Shown piece after piece: positions 8,649 to 16,823 of a stretch of 39,625 nt of DNA (positions are counted from its first letter, which is position 1; each line of letters opens with the position of its first letter). The position numbers and the translations under genes were made by a program. The DNA lies in contig NZ_AZAY01000004.1 of assembly GCF_001021165.1 (NCBI RefSeq), positions 1-39,625 on the forward strand, read 5' to 3'. The DNA comes from Marinitoga sp. 1197 (GTDB taxonomy: Bacteria; Thermotogota; Thermotogae; Petrotogales; Petrotogaceae). The notes under the pieces are model-generated. The model saw only the letters and a program-made list of their open reading frames with translations. It made no database searches and had not been told where the DNA came from.

Positions 8649-9269
8649 ATGAGTATGGATTATGAAAATAAGGTAAAAGCTTTAGAAAAAGAGAATAATA
8701 AATTGAAGGAAAGTATAAAAAATCTCGAAGTAGAAATAAAAGATGTTAAAGAAATGTTAAACAATACAAACAGATTATTGGAAGAATATAATGAATTTAC
8801 CAAAGAAGAAATAAACGCGTATAGCGATTTTGTAGAAGGTTTTGTCGAAAGAAAATTCATAGATCCTTCAACAAGGGTATATTCAAGGGCATTTTTTGAT
8901 AAAGTATTCTTTTTAATACTGGAAAAAGCATTTGAAAAAGGTAATAACTATGGTCTTATAATAATAAAAATTCCAGAATTAGAAACATTAGAATATAAAG
9001 GGGAATACTATAAGGGGCCAGAAATGGAAATCGGAAGAATCTTAAGAAGTAATGTTCGATTACCACTCGATCTTGTTATGAGATACTCTAAAAGTGTATT
9101 CTCATTGATAATCCCTGATATAGAAGAAGATGTATTATTTAAGGTTGTGGATAGAATAAAATATCAGTTAAGTAATTTTGTAAAAAAGCCAGAAACTTTA
9201 GAATTCTATTCATTTTATTTACCTAAAGATTTGACATCAACGGAGGATATTTTGAAATACTTTGATTAG
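8649..9269 (+). CDS. Coiled-coil protein with degenerate GGDEF-like domain
   Basis: 206 residues. Residues 3-55 form a long heptad-rich coiled coil. The rest has the layout of a diguanylate cyclase GGDEF domain: IDPSTRVYSRAFFDKVF corresponds to the DPLTGLYNRRFFD start, YGLIIIKIPELE to the LLLDID strand, and LVMRYSKSVFSLIIPD to the RYGGDEFxxxLP segment. The GGDEF active site is replaced by SKSVF, so it should not make cyclic di-GMP; a structural or GTP/c-di-GMP-sensing role is possible. Start ATG 8649 follows AAAGGGGGGAA; an upstream in-frame ATG at 8616 lacks an SD and lies inside the previous gene. No membrane segment. Confidence 0.75.
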   Translation: MSMDYENKVKALEKENNKLKESIKNLEVEIKDVKEMLNNTNRLLEEYNEFTKEEINAYSDFVEGFVERKFIDPSTRVYSRAFFDKVFFLILEKAFEKGNNYGLIIIKIPELETLEYKGEYYKGPEMEIGRILRSNVRLPLDLVMRYSKSVFSLIIPDIEEDVLFKVVDRIKYQLSNFVKKPETLEFYSFYLPKDLTSTEDILKYFD

Positions 9270-9290
9270 AATTAGATTGGAGGATAAAAA

Positions 9291-10580
9291 ATGGAACACC
9301 GATTGGAGATAGAGACTATGGGTAAAATAAAAGTAATTGGACCTCAAGAGGCTAATGGCGAAATAACAATTTCAGGTTCAAAAAATTCTGCTTTACCAAT
9401 ACTCGCCGCTACGTTATTAACTGATGAAAGAATAATATTAAACAATATACCTAATTTAGCAGATGTGAATACAATGATTGAAATACTGGAAAATGCTGGA
9501 AAAAAGGTAACTTGGCAGGATTCCACATTGATAATAGATACTGTTTCAGATATAAATTCTATATTGCCATATGGACCTGTAAGGCGAATGCGAGCATCTT
9601 TTAATGTTTTAGGACCATTAACCATAAGAAATAAATATGCTAAAGTTGCACTCCCAGGAGGTTGCTCAATAGGAGTAAGACCTGTTAATTTTCATCTTGA
9701 AGGTTTAAAAAAATTAGGGATTGAATCACAAATAGAACACGGTTTTACGCATTCTAAATATATAGGAGCACCAGATAAAACACATATATCTTTACCTTTC
9801 CCAAGTGTAGGTGCAACAGAACATTTAATAACAACTGCTGTTTTACTCGAAAATACAGAAACAATATTAACAAATTGTGCTCAAGAACCAGAAATAATAG
9901 ATTTATGTAATTTTTTGATATCTATGGGAGCAAAAATTGAAGGTCATGGAACTTCAAATATAAAAATACATGGTGTTAAACAATTGCATGGAACTGAATA
10001 CACCATTATCCCTGATAGAATAGAAGCAGGAACTTACGCAATACTGGGTGCTGTTCTTGGTAAAGAAATAACATTAAAAAATATAATAGAAGATCATTTA
10101 TTTTCATTATTAGATATTTTTGAAAAAATTGGAATAAATTACAAAATGAAAAAAAATACTCTGACAATAAAAGGGATTTCAAAATTAGAACTATCACCTG
10201 TAGATGTAGAAACAGCGACATTTCCAGGTTTTCCAACAGATTTACAACCTCAGTTAATGGTTTTATTGAGTTTAATTCCAGGAAGATCATCTGTTACAGA
10301 AAACGTCTTTAAAACTAGATTTAATCATGTTGATGAATTAAATAGAATGGGTGCAAAAATTTTTGTTGAAAGCAATACAGCAATAATAACAGGAGTTAGC
10401 AAATTATCTGGGGCACCATTAGAAGCAACAGATTTAAGAGCTTCTGCAGCACTTTTAATAGCAGCTTTAATTGCAGATGGCGAAACTATAATAAATAATG
10501 TAGATCATATCTTTAGAGGATATGAAAGATTATTCGAAAAACTTGAAAATGTCGGTTTGAAAATTGAATATTATGAATAA
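9291..10580 (+). CDS. murA: UDP-N-acetylglucosamine 1-carboxyvinyltransferase
   Basis: First committed step of peptidoglycan synthesis: transfers enolpyruvate from PEP to UDP-GlcNAc in the cytoplasm. 429 residues, usual length. K31 in SGSKNSALPIL and the catalytic C125 in LPGGCSIGVRPV are present, so the protein has the fosfomycin-sensitive Cys form; FPTDLQPQ carries the catalytic Asp. ATG 9291 has TTGGAGGAT upstream. The nine residues before MGKIKVIG are extra relative to many homologues, but the SD supports them. Last gene of the operon, with a terminator immediately after. Confidence 0.96.
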   Translation: MEHRLEIETMGKIKVIGPQEANGEITISGSKNSALPILAATLLTDERIILNNIPNLADVNTMIEILENAGKKVTWQDSTLIIDTVSDINSILPYGPVRRMRASFNVLGPLTIRNKYAKVALPGGCSIGVRPVNFHLEGLKKLGIESQIEHGFTHSKYIGAPDKTHISLPFPSVGATEHLITTAVLLENTETILTNCAQEPEIIDLCNFLISMGAKIEGHGTSNIKIHGVKQLHGTEYTIIPDRIEAGTYAILGAVLGKEITLKNIIEDHLFSLLDIFEKIGINYKMKKNTLTIKGISKLELSPVDVETATFPGFPTDLQPQLMVLLSLIPGRSSVTENVFKTRFNHVDELNRMGAKIFVESNTAIITGVSKLSGAPLEATDLRASAALLIAALIADGETIINNVDHIFRGYERLFEKLENVGLKIEYYE

Positions 10581-10610
10581 ATGGGCAATATATATTGCTC
10601 ATTTTTTATT
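10581..10610 (+). terminator. Terminator after murA
   Basis: TGGGCAATA (10582-10590) pairs with TATTGCTCA (10593-10601), then six T. A second, weaker AAAGC/GCTTT hairpin with a T run follows at about 10616-10636. Confidence 0.8.
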
Positions 10611-10679
10611 ATAAGAAAGCAAAAATGAGCTTTTTTATAATTTTGTTTAAATTTTAACAAAAATAAACCATAATAGATA

Positions 10680-10708
10680 TTGAAATTTTTTTCATAACAG
10701 AGTAAAAT
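10680..10708 (+). promoter_or_regulatory. Probable promoter of the aminotransferase operon
   Basis: TTGAAA (10680-10685) and TAAAAT (10703-10708) with a 17-base spacer, about 33 bases upstream of the start codon. Confidence 0.6.
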
Positions 10709-10740
10709 AAAGTTGAATAAAATAAAATGGAGGGATTATT

Positions 10741-11886
10741 TTGTTATCAAAAATAGTAAAAAGCATACAACCATCTATTACTCTAGAATTAAATGCAAAA
10801 GCTATAGAAATGGAAAAAGCAGGTCATGATGTTGTAAAGTTAACTGCAGGTGAGCCAGATTTTATAACCCCAAAAGAAATCATAGAAAATGCTTACAAAG
10901 CAATGATTGAAGGTAAAACAAAATATACAAATTCAGCTGGAATATTAGAATTAAGGGAAAAAATAGCAGATTTTATAAACTCTTCAAGAAAAACAAAATA
11001 TACACCAGATAATATTGTTGTTTCAAACGGTGGAAAACAAGCTTTATATAATACTTTATTGGCAATCTTAAATCCAGGTGATGAAGTCATAGTATTAGAT
11101 CCTTCTTGGGTAAGTTATGAAGCTCAAATAAAATTGGCCAGAGGCATTCCGATTCATGTGCCATTAAAATTCAAAAATAATTTTATTCCCAAAGCATGTG
11201 ATATAGAGCCTTATTTAAGTGAAAGAACTAAAGCTATAATAATAAATTCTCCAAATAACCCAACTGGAGCAGTATATCCAAGAGAAACATTCTTAGAAAT
11301 ATATGAACTAATAAAAGATAAAAAAATATATTTAATAAGTGATGAAGTATATGAAAAATTAATATTTGAAGGTGAATTTTATTCTCCTACACAAATTCCA
11401 GCATTGAGAGAAAAAACGATAATAATAAACGCATTTTCTAAAACCTGGTCTATGACTGGATGGAGAGTAGGATATTCTATTGCTCCAAAAGAGATTTCAG
11501 ATGAAATCAAGAAAATACAGAGTCATATATCATCAAATATAAATACACCTGCACAATACGGCGCTCTTGCCGCATTCGATGTAGATATAGATTATTATAT
11601 AAAAAAATTTAATGAAAGAAGAAATTTTGTAATGGAAAAAATGAAAGAATCAAATTTAGAATATGTACATCCATATGGTGCATTTTATTTATTTATTAAT
11701 ATATCAAAATACGATACCAATGATTTAAATTTTTCAAATCAATTATTAAAAACAAAAAAATTAGCAGTAATACCTGGAAGTGGATTTGGAGCGAAGGGTT
11801 TTATAAGAATTTCATACGCAAATTCCATAGAGACTTTAGAAAAGGGGCTAAACAGATTATTCGAATATCTCGATGAGGTGAAATAA
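10741..11886 (+). CDS. Class I PLP aminotransferase, aspartate aminotransferase type
   Basis: 381 residues of the fold-type I aminotransferase family (AspB/AspC-like, interconverting aspartate and oxaloacetate with 2-oxoglutarate/glutamate). Visible features: GEPDF near 37-41, SPNNPTG (170-176), the cofactor Asp in ISDEVYEK (D201, with Y204), the PLP lysine K234 in NAFSKTWSMTGWRVGY, and the C-terminal FIRISYA with the carboxylate-binding Arg. The amino acid preference is not certain from sequence. TTG start at 10741 with GGAGGG upstream. Its TAA overlaps the ATG of the next gene by one base (TAATG), so translation is probably coupled. Confidence 0.9.
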   Translation: MLSKIVKSIQPSITLELNAKAIEMEKAGHDVVKLTAGEPDFITPKEIIENAYKAMIEGKTKYTNSAGILELREKIADFINSSRKTKYTPDNIVVSNGGKQALYNTLLAILNPGDEVIVLDPSWVSYEAQIKLARGIPIHVPLKFKNNFIPKACDIEPYLSERTKAIIINSPNNPTGAVYPRETFLEIYELIKDKKIYLISDEVYEKLIFEGEFYSPTQIPALREKTIIINAFSKTWSMTGWRVGYSIAPKEISDEIKKIQSHISSNINTPAQYGALAAFDVDIDYYIKKFNERRNFVMEKMKESNLEYVHPYGAFYLFINISKYDTNDLNFSNQLLKTKKLAVIPGSGFGAKGFIRISYANSIETLEKGLNRLFEYLDEVK

Positions 11887-13244
11887 TGAAAGTAGATTTA
11901 ATAACAGCAGAAATTGGAAGTACAACAACAATAGTAACAGCATTCGATAAAATAACATCAAAAAAGCCAATTATATTAGCTCAAGGAGAACATTATACAA
12001 CTATTAATGAAGGAGATATAACAATAGGAATTGAAAGAGCTTTAAAAATTATTCAGGAAAAATTAGGCGAAAAAGTATCATGGAATAAATTTTTAGCAAC
12101 CTCATCAGCAGCCGGCGGTTTAAAAATGACTGTACATGGCCTTGTATATGATATGACAGTAAAAGCATCAAGAGAAGCTGCACTTGGAGCCGGTGGGGTA
12201 ATAAAATATATTACTGCAGGAAAAATGAGAAAATCACATCTAAAAAAAATTTTAGAAATTAATCCCAATTTAATATTTTTAGCTGGCGGGGTCGATTATG
12301 GAGAAGAAGAAACTGTATTACATAATGCTGAATTATTAAGAGATTTACCTATTAATGCGCCAATAATTTATGCTGGAAATATAGCTGTTGTAGATGAAAT
12401 AAAAGAAATTCTATCAAATAAAAAACTTTACATAACAGAAAATGTGTATCCAAAAGTAGATCAATTAAATGTTGAACCTGCAAGGAAAGTAATTCAGGAA
12501 GTTTTTGCCGAACATATAATTCATGCTCCGGGAATGGAAAAAATTGAAGAATATGTTGATGAAAAAATTATCCCTACTCCTGCAGCAGTAATGAGAACAA
12601 CTCAATTATTATCTGAAATATATGAACATGTATTAACAGTTGATATTGGCGGAGCAACCACTGATGTTGATTCTGTTACAGAAGGCGATCCTGAAATACA
12701 AAGTATTATGATAAGCCCTGAACCAATTGCCAAAAGAACTGTCGAAGGAGATATGGGAGTATTTGTAAATGCACATACAGTAATTGATTTAATTGGTGAA
12801 AATTTCTTAAAAGAAAAATTTTCAAATTTTGATAATTTAATAAAAAATATATCCCCTTATCCTAAAAATGATGAAAGCGAAAAATTTATGGCTGAACTGG
12901 CACAATATTGTTTTATCGAGGGAATTAGAAGGCATGCCGGAAAGAAAAAACATATATTCACACCACTTGGACGCAAAACCATAGCTCAGGGAAAAGATTT
13001 AACAGCTGTAAAATATATATTCGGAACAGGTGGAATATTGACAAGATCAAAATTCAACAAGGAAATATTAAGCTCCATAATAAATGAACATAAAAAACAT
13101 CCAAATGAATTATTACCAAAAAATATCAAAAAAATCGGATATGATAAAAATTATATTTTTGCCCCTATTGGTGTATTATCAATGATTGATAAACAAATTG
13201 CTGTTAATATATTAAACGAAGATATAGAATTCTTCAATTTATGA
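11886..13244 (+). CDS. GlmL/MutL-family ATPase (aminomutase-associated ASKHA protein)
   Basis: 452 residues of the glutamate mutase L family, often misnamed MutL although unrelated to mismatch repair. Members are ASKHA-fold ATPases encoded beside B12-dependent mutases and proposed to reactivate or chaperone them. Visible nucleotide motifs: AEIGSTTTIVTAF (8-20) as phosphate 1 and VDIGGATTDVDS as phosphate 2, plus the family blocks SSAAGGLKMTVHGLV and LAGGVDYGEEE. SD GAGGTG sits inside the 3' end of the aminotransferase. No mutase gene (glmES, kamDE or oraSE) is in the window, so its partner is encoded elsewhere or it does something else. Confidence 0.85.
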   Translation: MKVDLITAEIGSTTTIVTAFDKITSKKPIILAQGEHYTTINEGDITIGIERALKIIQEKLGEKVSWNKFLATSSAAGGLKMTVHGLVYDMTVKASREAALGAGGVIKYITAGKMRKSHLKKILEINPNLIFLAGGVDYGEEETVLHNAELLRDLPINAPIIYAGNIAVVDEIKEILSNKKLYITENVYPKVDQLNVEPARKVIQEVFAEHIIHAPGMEKIEEYVDEKIIPTPAAVMRTTQLLSEIYEHVLTVDIGGATTDVDSVTEGDPEIQSIMISPEPIAKRTVEGDMGVFVNAHTVIDLIGENFLKEKFSNFDNLIKNISPYPKNDESEKFMAELAQYCFIEGIRRHAGKKKHIFTPLGRKTIAQGKDLTAVKYIFGTGGILTRSKFNKEILSSIINEHKKHPNELLPKNIKKIGYDKNYIFAPIGVLSMIDKQIAVNILNEDIEFFNL

Positions 13245-13250
13245 TATAAT
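13242..13250 (+). promoter_or_regulatory. Extended -10 promoter overlapping the GlmL stop codon
   Basis: TGATATAAT begins with the TGA stop of the preceding gene. SD GGGGGG (13260-13265) follows closely, implying a very short leader for the downstream gene. Confidence 0.55.
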
Positions 13251-13271
13251 TAAATTGAAGGGGGGAGAAAA

Positions 13272-14027
13272 ATGAAAAAATTATATATTATATTTATCCT
13301 ATTATTAGCAGTATTTTCATACAGTGAAGATTTTTATTTAAAAAATGGTGAAATAATCAAAGGAACACTAATAAAATATAATAATAATAATAATATATTT
13401 ATAGTTCAAACAGATAAAAAAACGATAGAAATATCGAAAAAAGATATAGTTAAAATATCAATATCTAAAGAAATATTTAATTATGAATATAATATGGTAA
13501 AAAGTTATACAGATTGGAAAATAGGTGGAAGAAGAGAAAATGGTAATTTAGTATATATCGATAATGTTGATAATAAATATTGGCTGAGAATACATAAAGA
13601 CGGATACACAGAAAACACCTTATATAAGGATTTCGAATTACCCTATTCCAATAATACAAATATAGAATTTTCAGCGGAGATTATGGGATTCACTGCTAAA
13701 TCCTTAAAATTATCTGAAAAAAAGTACGCATTATCCGGAATAATATTTATATTTCTGGATAAAAACAAGGAAAATTTAAGTAAAATAGCATATGCCTGGG
13801 GTACAAATGAATATCCTTTTAAAAAACACGAATGGATTAACAGGCTATATGCATCTATATACAAGCCTTTTGAAATAAAATTTAGAATAAATGATTTAAT
13901 AAAAGATAAAGAAGCTAAATATTTAAGAATTGTTTTCTGGACTTATTGTAGCTCTAACGAAAAAGACTTATCTTCAGACTTATGGGTAAAAAATGTAAAA
14001 ATATCTTTTTCATATATAAACAAATGA
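13272..14027 (+). CDS. Secreted protein of unknown function
   Basis: 251 residues with a signal peptide (about 1-18, cut near SYSED). Residues 20-60 (DFYLKNGEIIKGTLIKY ... IEISKKDIVKI) resemble the small beta-barrel repeat 'LKNG-x-GxI ... ipkxxI' found in many secreted bacterial proteins. Residues about 75-250 look like one beta-rich domain with several aromatic residues (DWKIGGR, YWLRIHKDGY, RIVFWTYC), possibly a jelly-roll binding module. I do not recognise a family. ATG follows GGGGGGAGAAAA. It probably has its own promoter at 13242-13250. Confidence 0.8.
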   Translation: MKKLYIIFILLLAVFSYSEDFYLKNGEIIKGTLIKYNNNNNIFIVQTDKKTIEISKKDIVKISISKEIFNYEYNMVKSYTDWKIGGRRENGNLVYIDNVDNKYWLRIHKDGYTENTLYKDFELPYSNNTNIEFSAEIMGFTAKSLKLSEKKYALSGIIFIFLDKNKENLSKIAYAWGTNEYPFKKHEWINRLYASIYKPFEIKFRINDLIKDKEAKYLRIVFWTYCSSNEKDLSSDLWVKNVKISFSYINK

Positions 14028-14060
14028 GCCTTTGGCTCATTTGTTTCATTTTAATGAAAC
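14020..14060. terminator. Two tandem hairpins between convergent genes
   Basis: ACAAATGAGCC (14020-14030) pairs with GGCTCATTTGT (14034-14044) and contains the stop codon of the upstream gene. GTTTCATT (14043-14050) pairs with AATGAAAC (14053-14060) right behind it. There is no long T run, so termination strength is uncertain; the position suits both converging genes. Confidence 0.6.
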
Positions 14061-14066
14061 TCTGGT

Positions 14067-14948
14067 TCAGTTGTTTATATAATAATTAACTATAGTTTCA
14101 ACATTATCAGTAATAATTCCGTCAAAATAACCTTCCAACTTTTTTAACGTTTCAATATCATTTAAAGTCCATAAAACAATATGTAACCCTATTTCCATGA
14201 GTTTTGAAATAAGCGTTTTATACTTTTCAAGTCCGAGCATTTCAATACCTTCTACTGGTAAATTAATAGAATAAAAATTCAATTCTTCATGTAAAGGTAT
14301 AATCTTTTCTATCATTTCCTTTTTTTCAATCAAAAGCCCTAAATCAACATTTTCATCCAATTTTCTTAAAATTCTTAAAGCCTCTATATTAAATGAAGAA
14401 AATAAAACCCTATCTAAAGCATTAAAACTTTTTACAGTATTATATGCCATTTCAGTGGCCTTAACATCTTTTATTTCAACATTAATATACGCGTATTCTG
14501 GAAGTTTTATAAAAACTTCTTCAAGAGTTGGAATATTTTCTCCATTAATTTTAATTTTTTTTATTTCCTTTGATGTTAGATCGTTGATTTTCGTTGTATT
14601 ACCGGTAATCTTCTCAAAATTATCATCATGATGAATAATTAGTGCACCATCCTTTGAAAGCTGTACATCTAATTCCACACCATCAGCACCAAACTCTATA
14701 GCTTTCTTATAAGCTAATATAGTATTTTCAGGAAATTTAGCTCTATATCCCCTATGACCTAAAATCACCGGACGTTCTTTAGACATTAAAATACCTCCTT
14801 TTTTTGTGTTATCTTTTATTATATGTGTTTTTTTGTAATTCTCTATCTGATTATAAATTTTATTATAATCTATATCATCATTAAAATAAAAAATATATAA
14901 TGTCCCAATCATCATAAAAAATAAAATGCTTAATTTCATAAAATCCAT
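14067..14948 (-). CDS. Glycerophosphodiester phosphodiesterase with alternative membrane-anchored start
   Basis: Hydrolyses glycerophosphodiesters to glycerol-3-phosphate and an alcohol. The GDPD barrel starts at PVILGHRGYRAKFPENT; ADGVELDVQLSKDG supplies the Glu/Asp metal ligands and HHDD the second His. Two starts are credible. ATG 14948, with GGAGTGAT upstream, gives 293 residues whose first 22 form a membrane anchor. ATG 14786 is preceded at six bases by a perfect GGAGGT (14793-14798) and gives a 239-residue soluble enzyme, the usual family length. The two are in frame, 54 codons apart, so both forms could be made. It is transcribed alone and is convergent with the previous gene. Confidence 0.9.
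   Translation of the reverse strand: MDFMKLSILFFMMIGTLYIFYFNDDIDYNKIYNQIENYKKTHIIKDNTKKGGILMSKERPVILGHRGYRAKFPENTILAYKKAIEFGADGVELDVQLSKDGALIIHHDDNFEKITGNTTKINDLTSKEIKKIKINGENIPTLEEVFIKLPEYAYINVEIKDVKATEMAYNTVKSFNALDRVLFSSFNIEALRILRKLDENVDLGLLIEKKEMIEKIIPLHEELNFYSINLPVEGIEMLGLEKYKTLISKLMEIGLHIVLWTLNDIETLKKLEGYFDGIITDNVETIVNYYINN
14793..14798 (-). promoter_or_regulatory. Internal ribosome binding site in the GDPD gene
   Basis: The minus strand reads GGAGGT, six bases before the in-frame ATG at 14786. It is stronger than the site of the upstream start and decides the soluble form. Confidence 0.75.
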
Positions 14949-15005
14949 AAAATCACTCCAGATAATAATTTATCATATATATTATACTCTAATTTTGTTA
15001 AAAAC

Positions 15006-15035
15006 TTGATTTTTCTATCGTTTTTGTTGTAAAAT
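15006..15035 (+). promoter_or_regulatory. Candidate dnaN promoter
   Basis: TTGATT (15006-15011) and TAAAAT (15030-15035) are 18 bases apart. A second -10-like TATAAT lies at 15040-15045 without a good -35. Either would give a leader of 25-35 bases. Confidence 0.45.
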
Positions 15036-15075
15036 AGATTATAATAAGAAAAATATAAAATAGGGAGGTTCTAAT

Positions 15076-16362
15076 ATGATTTATAAATTACAAATAGAAA
15101 GAAGCAAATTAAATTCATTAATGGATATGGCATCCAAAGCTGTGGCGAAAAAAACAACAAATCCTATTCTTTCTGGATTTAAATTTTCAGTAAAAAATAA
15201 AGATTTACATCTCTATGCTACTGATTTACAAACAGCATTTCATGGCGTAATAAAAAATATAATATTTGAACAGGTTGAAAAAATTACTGATGATTTATTC
15301 GAACCAGAAAGAAAAGAAGTTGATAGCGAAATAGATGATGAAACTGCGATTCAAGAAGAAAAAACAGAAGATTCCGTTGAAAATAATGATGAAACATTAT
15401 TTCCAGAATTATCTGAAGACTCATCAAAGGATAATATTAAACCAGATTTTGTAGTAGAAGCAACATATTTTATGGATATAATAAAAAATTTAAGTTTTGA
15501 AACTGTTGATATATATCTCGAAAATAAAAATATAAAAGTAATGGCAGGTAAATCTGAATTTTTATTACCAACAATGGATCCTGAAGAATTTCCAGAAATT
15601 GTTCCAAATAAAGCAGAAGAAGGGATAATAACATTTGAAAGGCAAAAATTATTATCGATGATAGAAAAAGTAATATTCTGTGCTCTACGAGACTCTGAAA
15701 ATGTTTCGAGAAATTTAAATGGAATATATTGGGATTTCAGAGAAGGCGGTTATTTAACCTTAGTTGCAGCAGATGGTTATAGACTGGCTTTAGCAGAATT
15801 ATCCATGGATATAGTTAATACTCCACCATCATTTTTATTATCATTAAAAAGTATGGAAGAATTATTAAATGTTTTAAGAGGTTCTAAAACAGAAAATGTA
15901 GATTTGTTTTTTGATGGTGCTCGTGTATTATTCTTCTTAGATGATGACAAAATAGAAATCATATTAAATGTTGTAGATGCAACATTTCCTGATTATGTAA
16001 GAATAATTCCTCAGGCATTTAAAACAAAAGTAATAACTTCAACTGATTTATTTTTAAAGGTTTTGAAAAGAGTTTCAATAGCTGCAAAAAATGATCAGGT
16101 AAAAATGGAAATAAAAGATGACATAATGGAATTAACAGCCAAATCTCCTGAAGTTGGATTGGCAGTAGAAGAACTTGAAATAGATAAAGAAGGAGAAGAT
16201 ATATTAATTGCATATTCACCTAAATATTTAAGAGAAGCTATTGACCATATAGGTACTTCCGAAGTTGAATTTAATATAACAAGTGAGAGTTCTCAAACAA
16301 TGATAAAACCTGTTGGCGACGATTCATATATGTATATTGTTATGCCCGTGAGGTTGAAATAA
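15076..16362 (+). CDS. dnaN: DNA polymerase III sliding clamp (beta subunit) with acidic insertion
   Basis: Ring-shaped processivity clamp, three similar domains per subunit. 428 residues against about 366 for most bacterial clamps. The N-terminal MIYKLQIERSKLNSLMDMASKAV and C-terminal YMYIVMPVRLK are typical, as is ADGYRLALAE. The excess is one block at about 65-122 in domain I, with roughly 23 Asp/Glu in 59 residues, placed before FVVEATYFMDIIKNL. It is in frame and low-complexity, and the flanking clamp sequence is normal, so it looks like a real surface loop. ATG 15076 with AGGGAGG. Its TAA overlaps the ispF ATG by one base. Confidence 0.95.
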   Translation: MIYKLQIERSKLNSLMDMASKAVAKKTTNPILSGFKFSVKNKDLHLYATDLQTAFHGVIKNIIFEQVEKITDDLFEPERKEVDSEIDDETAIQEEKTEDSVENNDETLFPELSEDSSKDNIKPDFVVEATYFMDIIKNLSFETVDIYLENKNIKVMAGKSEFLLPTMDPEEFPEIVPNKAEEGIITFERQKLLSMIEKVIFCALRDSENVSRNLNGIYWDFREGGYLTLVAADGYRLALAELSMDIVNTPPSFLLSLKSMEELLNVLRGSKTENVDLFFDGARVLFFLDDDKIEIILNVVDATFPDYVRIIPQAFKTKVITSTDLFLKVLKRVSIAAKNDQVKMEIKDDIMELTAKSPEVGLAVEELEIDKEGEDILIAYSPKYLREAIDHIGTSEVEFNITSESSQTMIKPVGDDSYMYIVMPVRLK

Positions 16363-16823
16363 TGAGGATTGGGTTTGGATATGATGCACACCCGTTTGAA
16401 GAAAATAAAAAATTATATATAGGTGGTATTGAACTTCCATCAGAAAAAGGATTAAAAGGGCATTCTGATGGAGATGTCCTTATTCATGCAATTATCGATG
16501 CTTTATTAGGAGCTTGTGGTATGGAAAATATAGGTGAATTATTTCCTGAAATTGAAGAATATAAAAATATCGATAGTAAAATACTACTGGAAAAAGTTAT
16601 GGAAAAGTTACATAAGATTAAAATTATAAATATCGATACCACAATTGTTACATCACACATCAAATTAAATCCATATAAAAATATAATAAAGAAAACACTT
16701 TCAAAAATAATGAATATTGATGAAACACAAATTAATATAAAAGGAAAATCTGGTAACGGTCTGGGAATTGGCGGAAAAAATGAGGGAATTGAGGCATATG
16801 CTGTTGCATTAATAGAAAAATGA
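16362..16823 (+). CDS. ispF: 2-C-methyl-D-erythritol 2,4-cyclodiphosphate synthase
   Basis: MEP-pathway isoprenoid enzyme releasing CMP to form the cyclodiphosphate; a trimer with zinc. 153 residues, usual size. D8 and H10 (GYDAH) and H42 (VLIHAIIDALLGA) are the zinc ligands at the same numbers as in Escherichia coli; the HSDGDV loop is present. The usual FPDTD segment reads FPEIEEYKNIDS here, a family deviation worth noting. It starts on the TAATG of dnaN and its own TGA overlaps the next ATG (ATGA), so three genes are translationally linked. Confidence 0.94.
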   Translation: MRIGFGYDAHPFEENKKLYIGGIELPSEKGLKGHSDGDVLIHAIIDALLGACGMENIGELFPEIEEYKNIDSKILLEKVMEKLHKIKIINIDTTIVTSHIKLNPYKNIIKKTLSKIMNIDETQINIKGKSGNGLGIGGKNEGIEAYAVALIEK

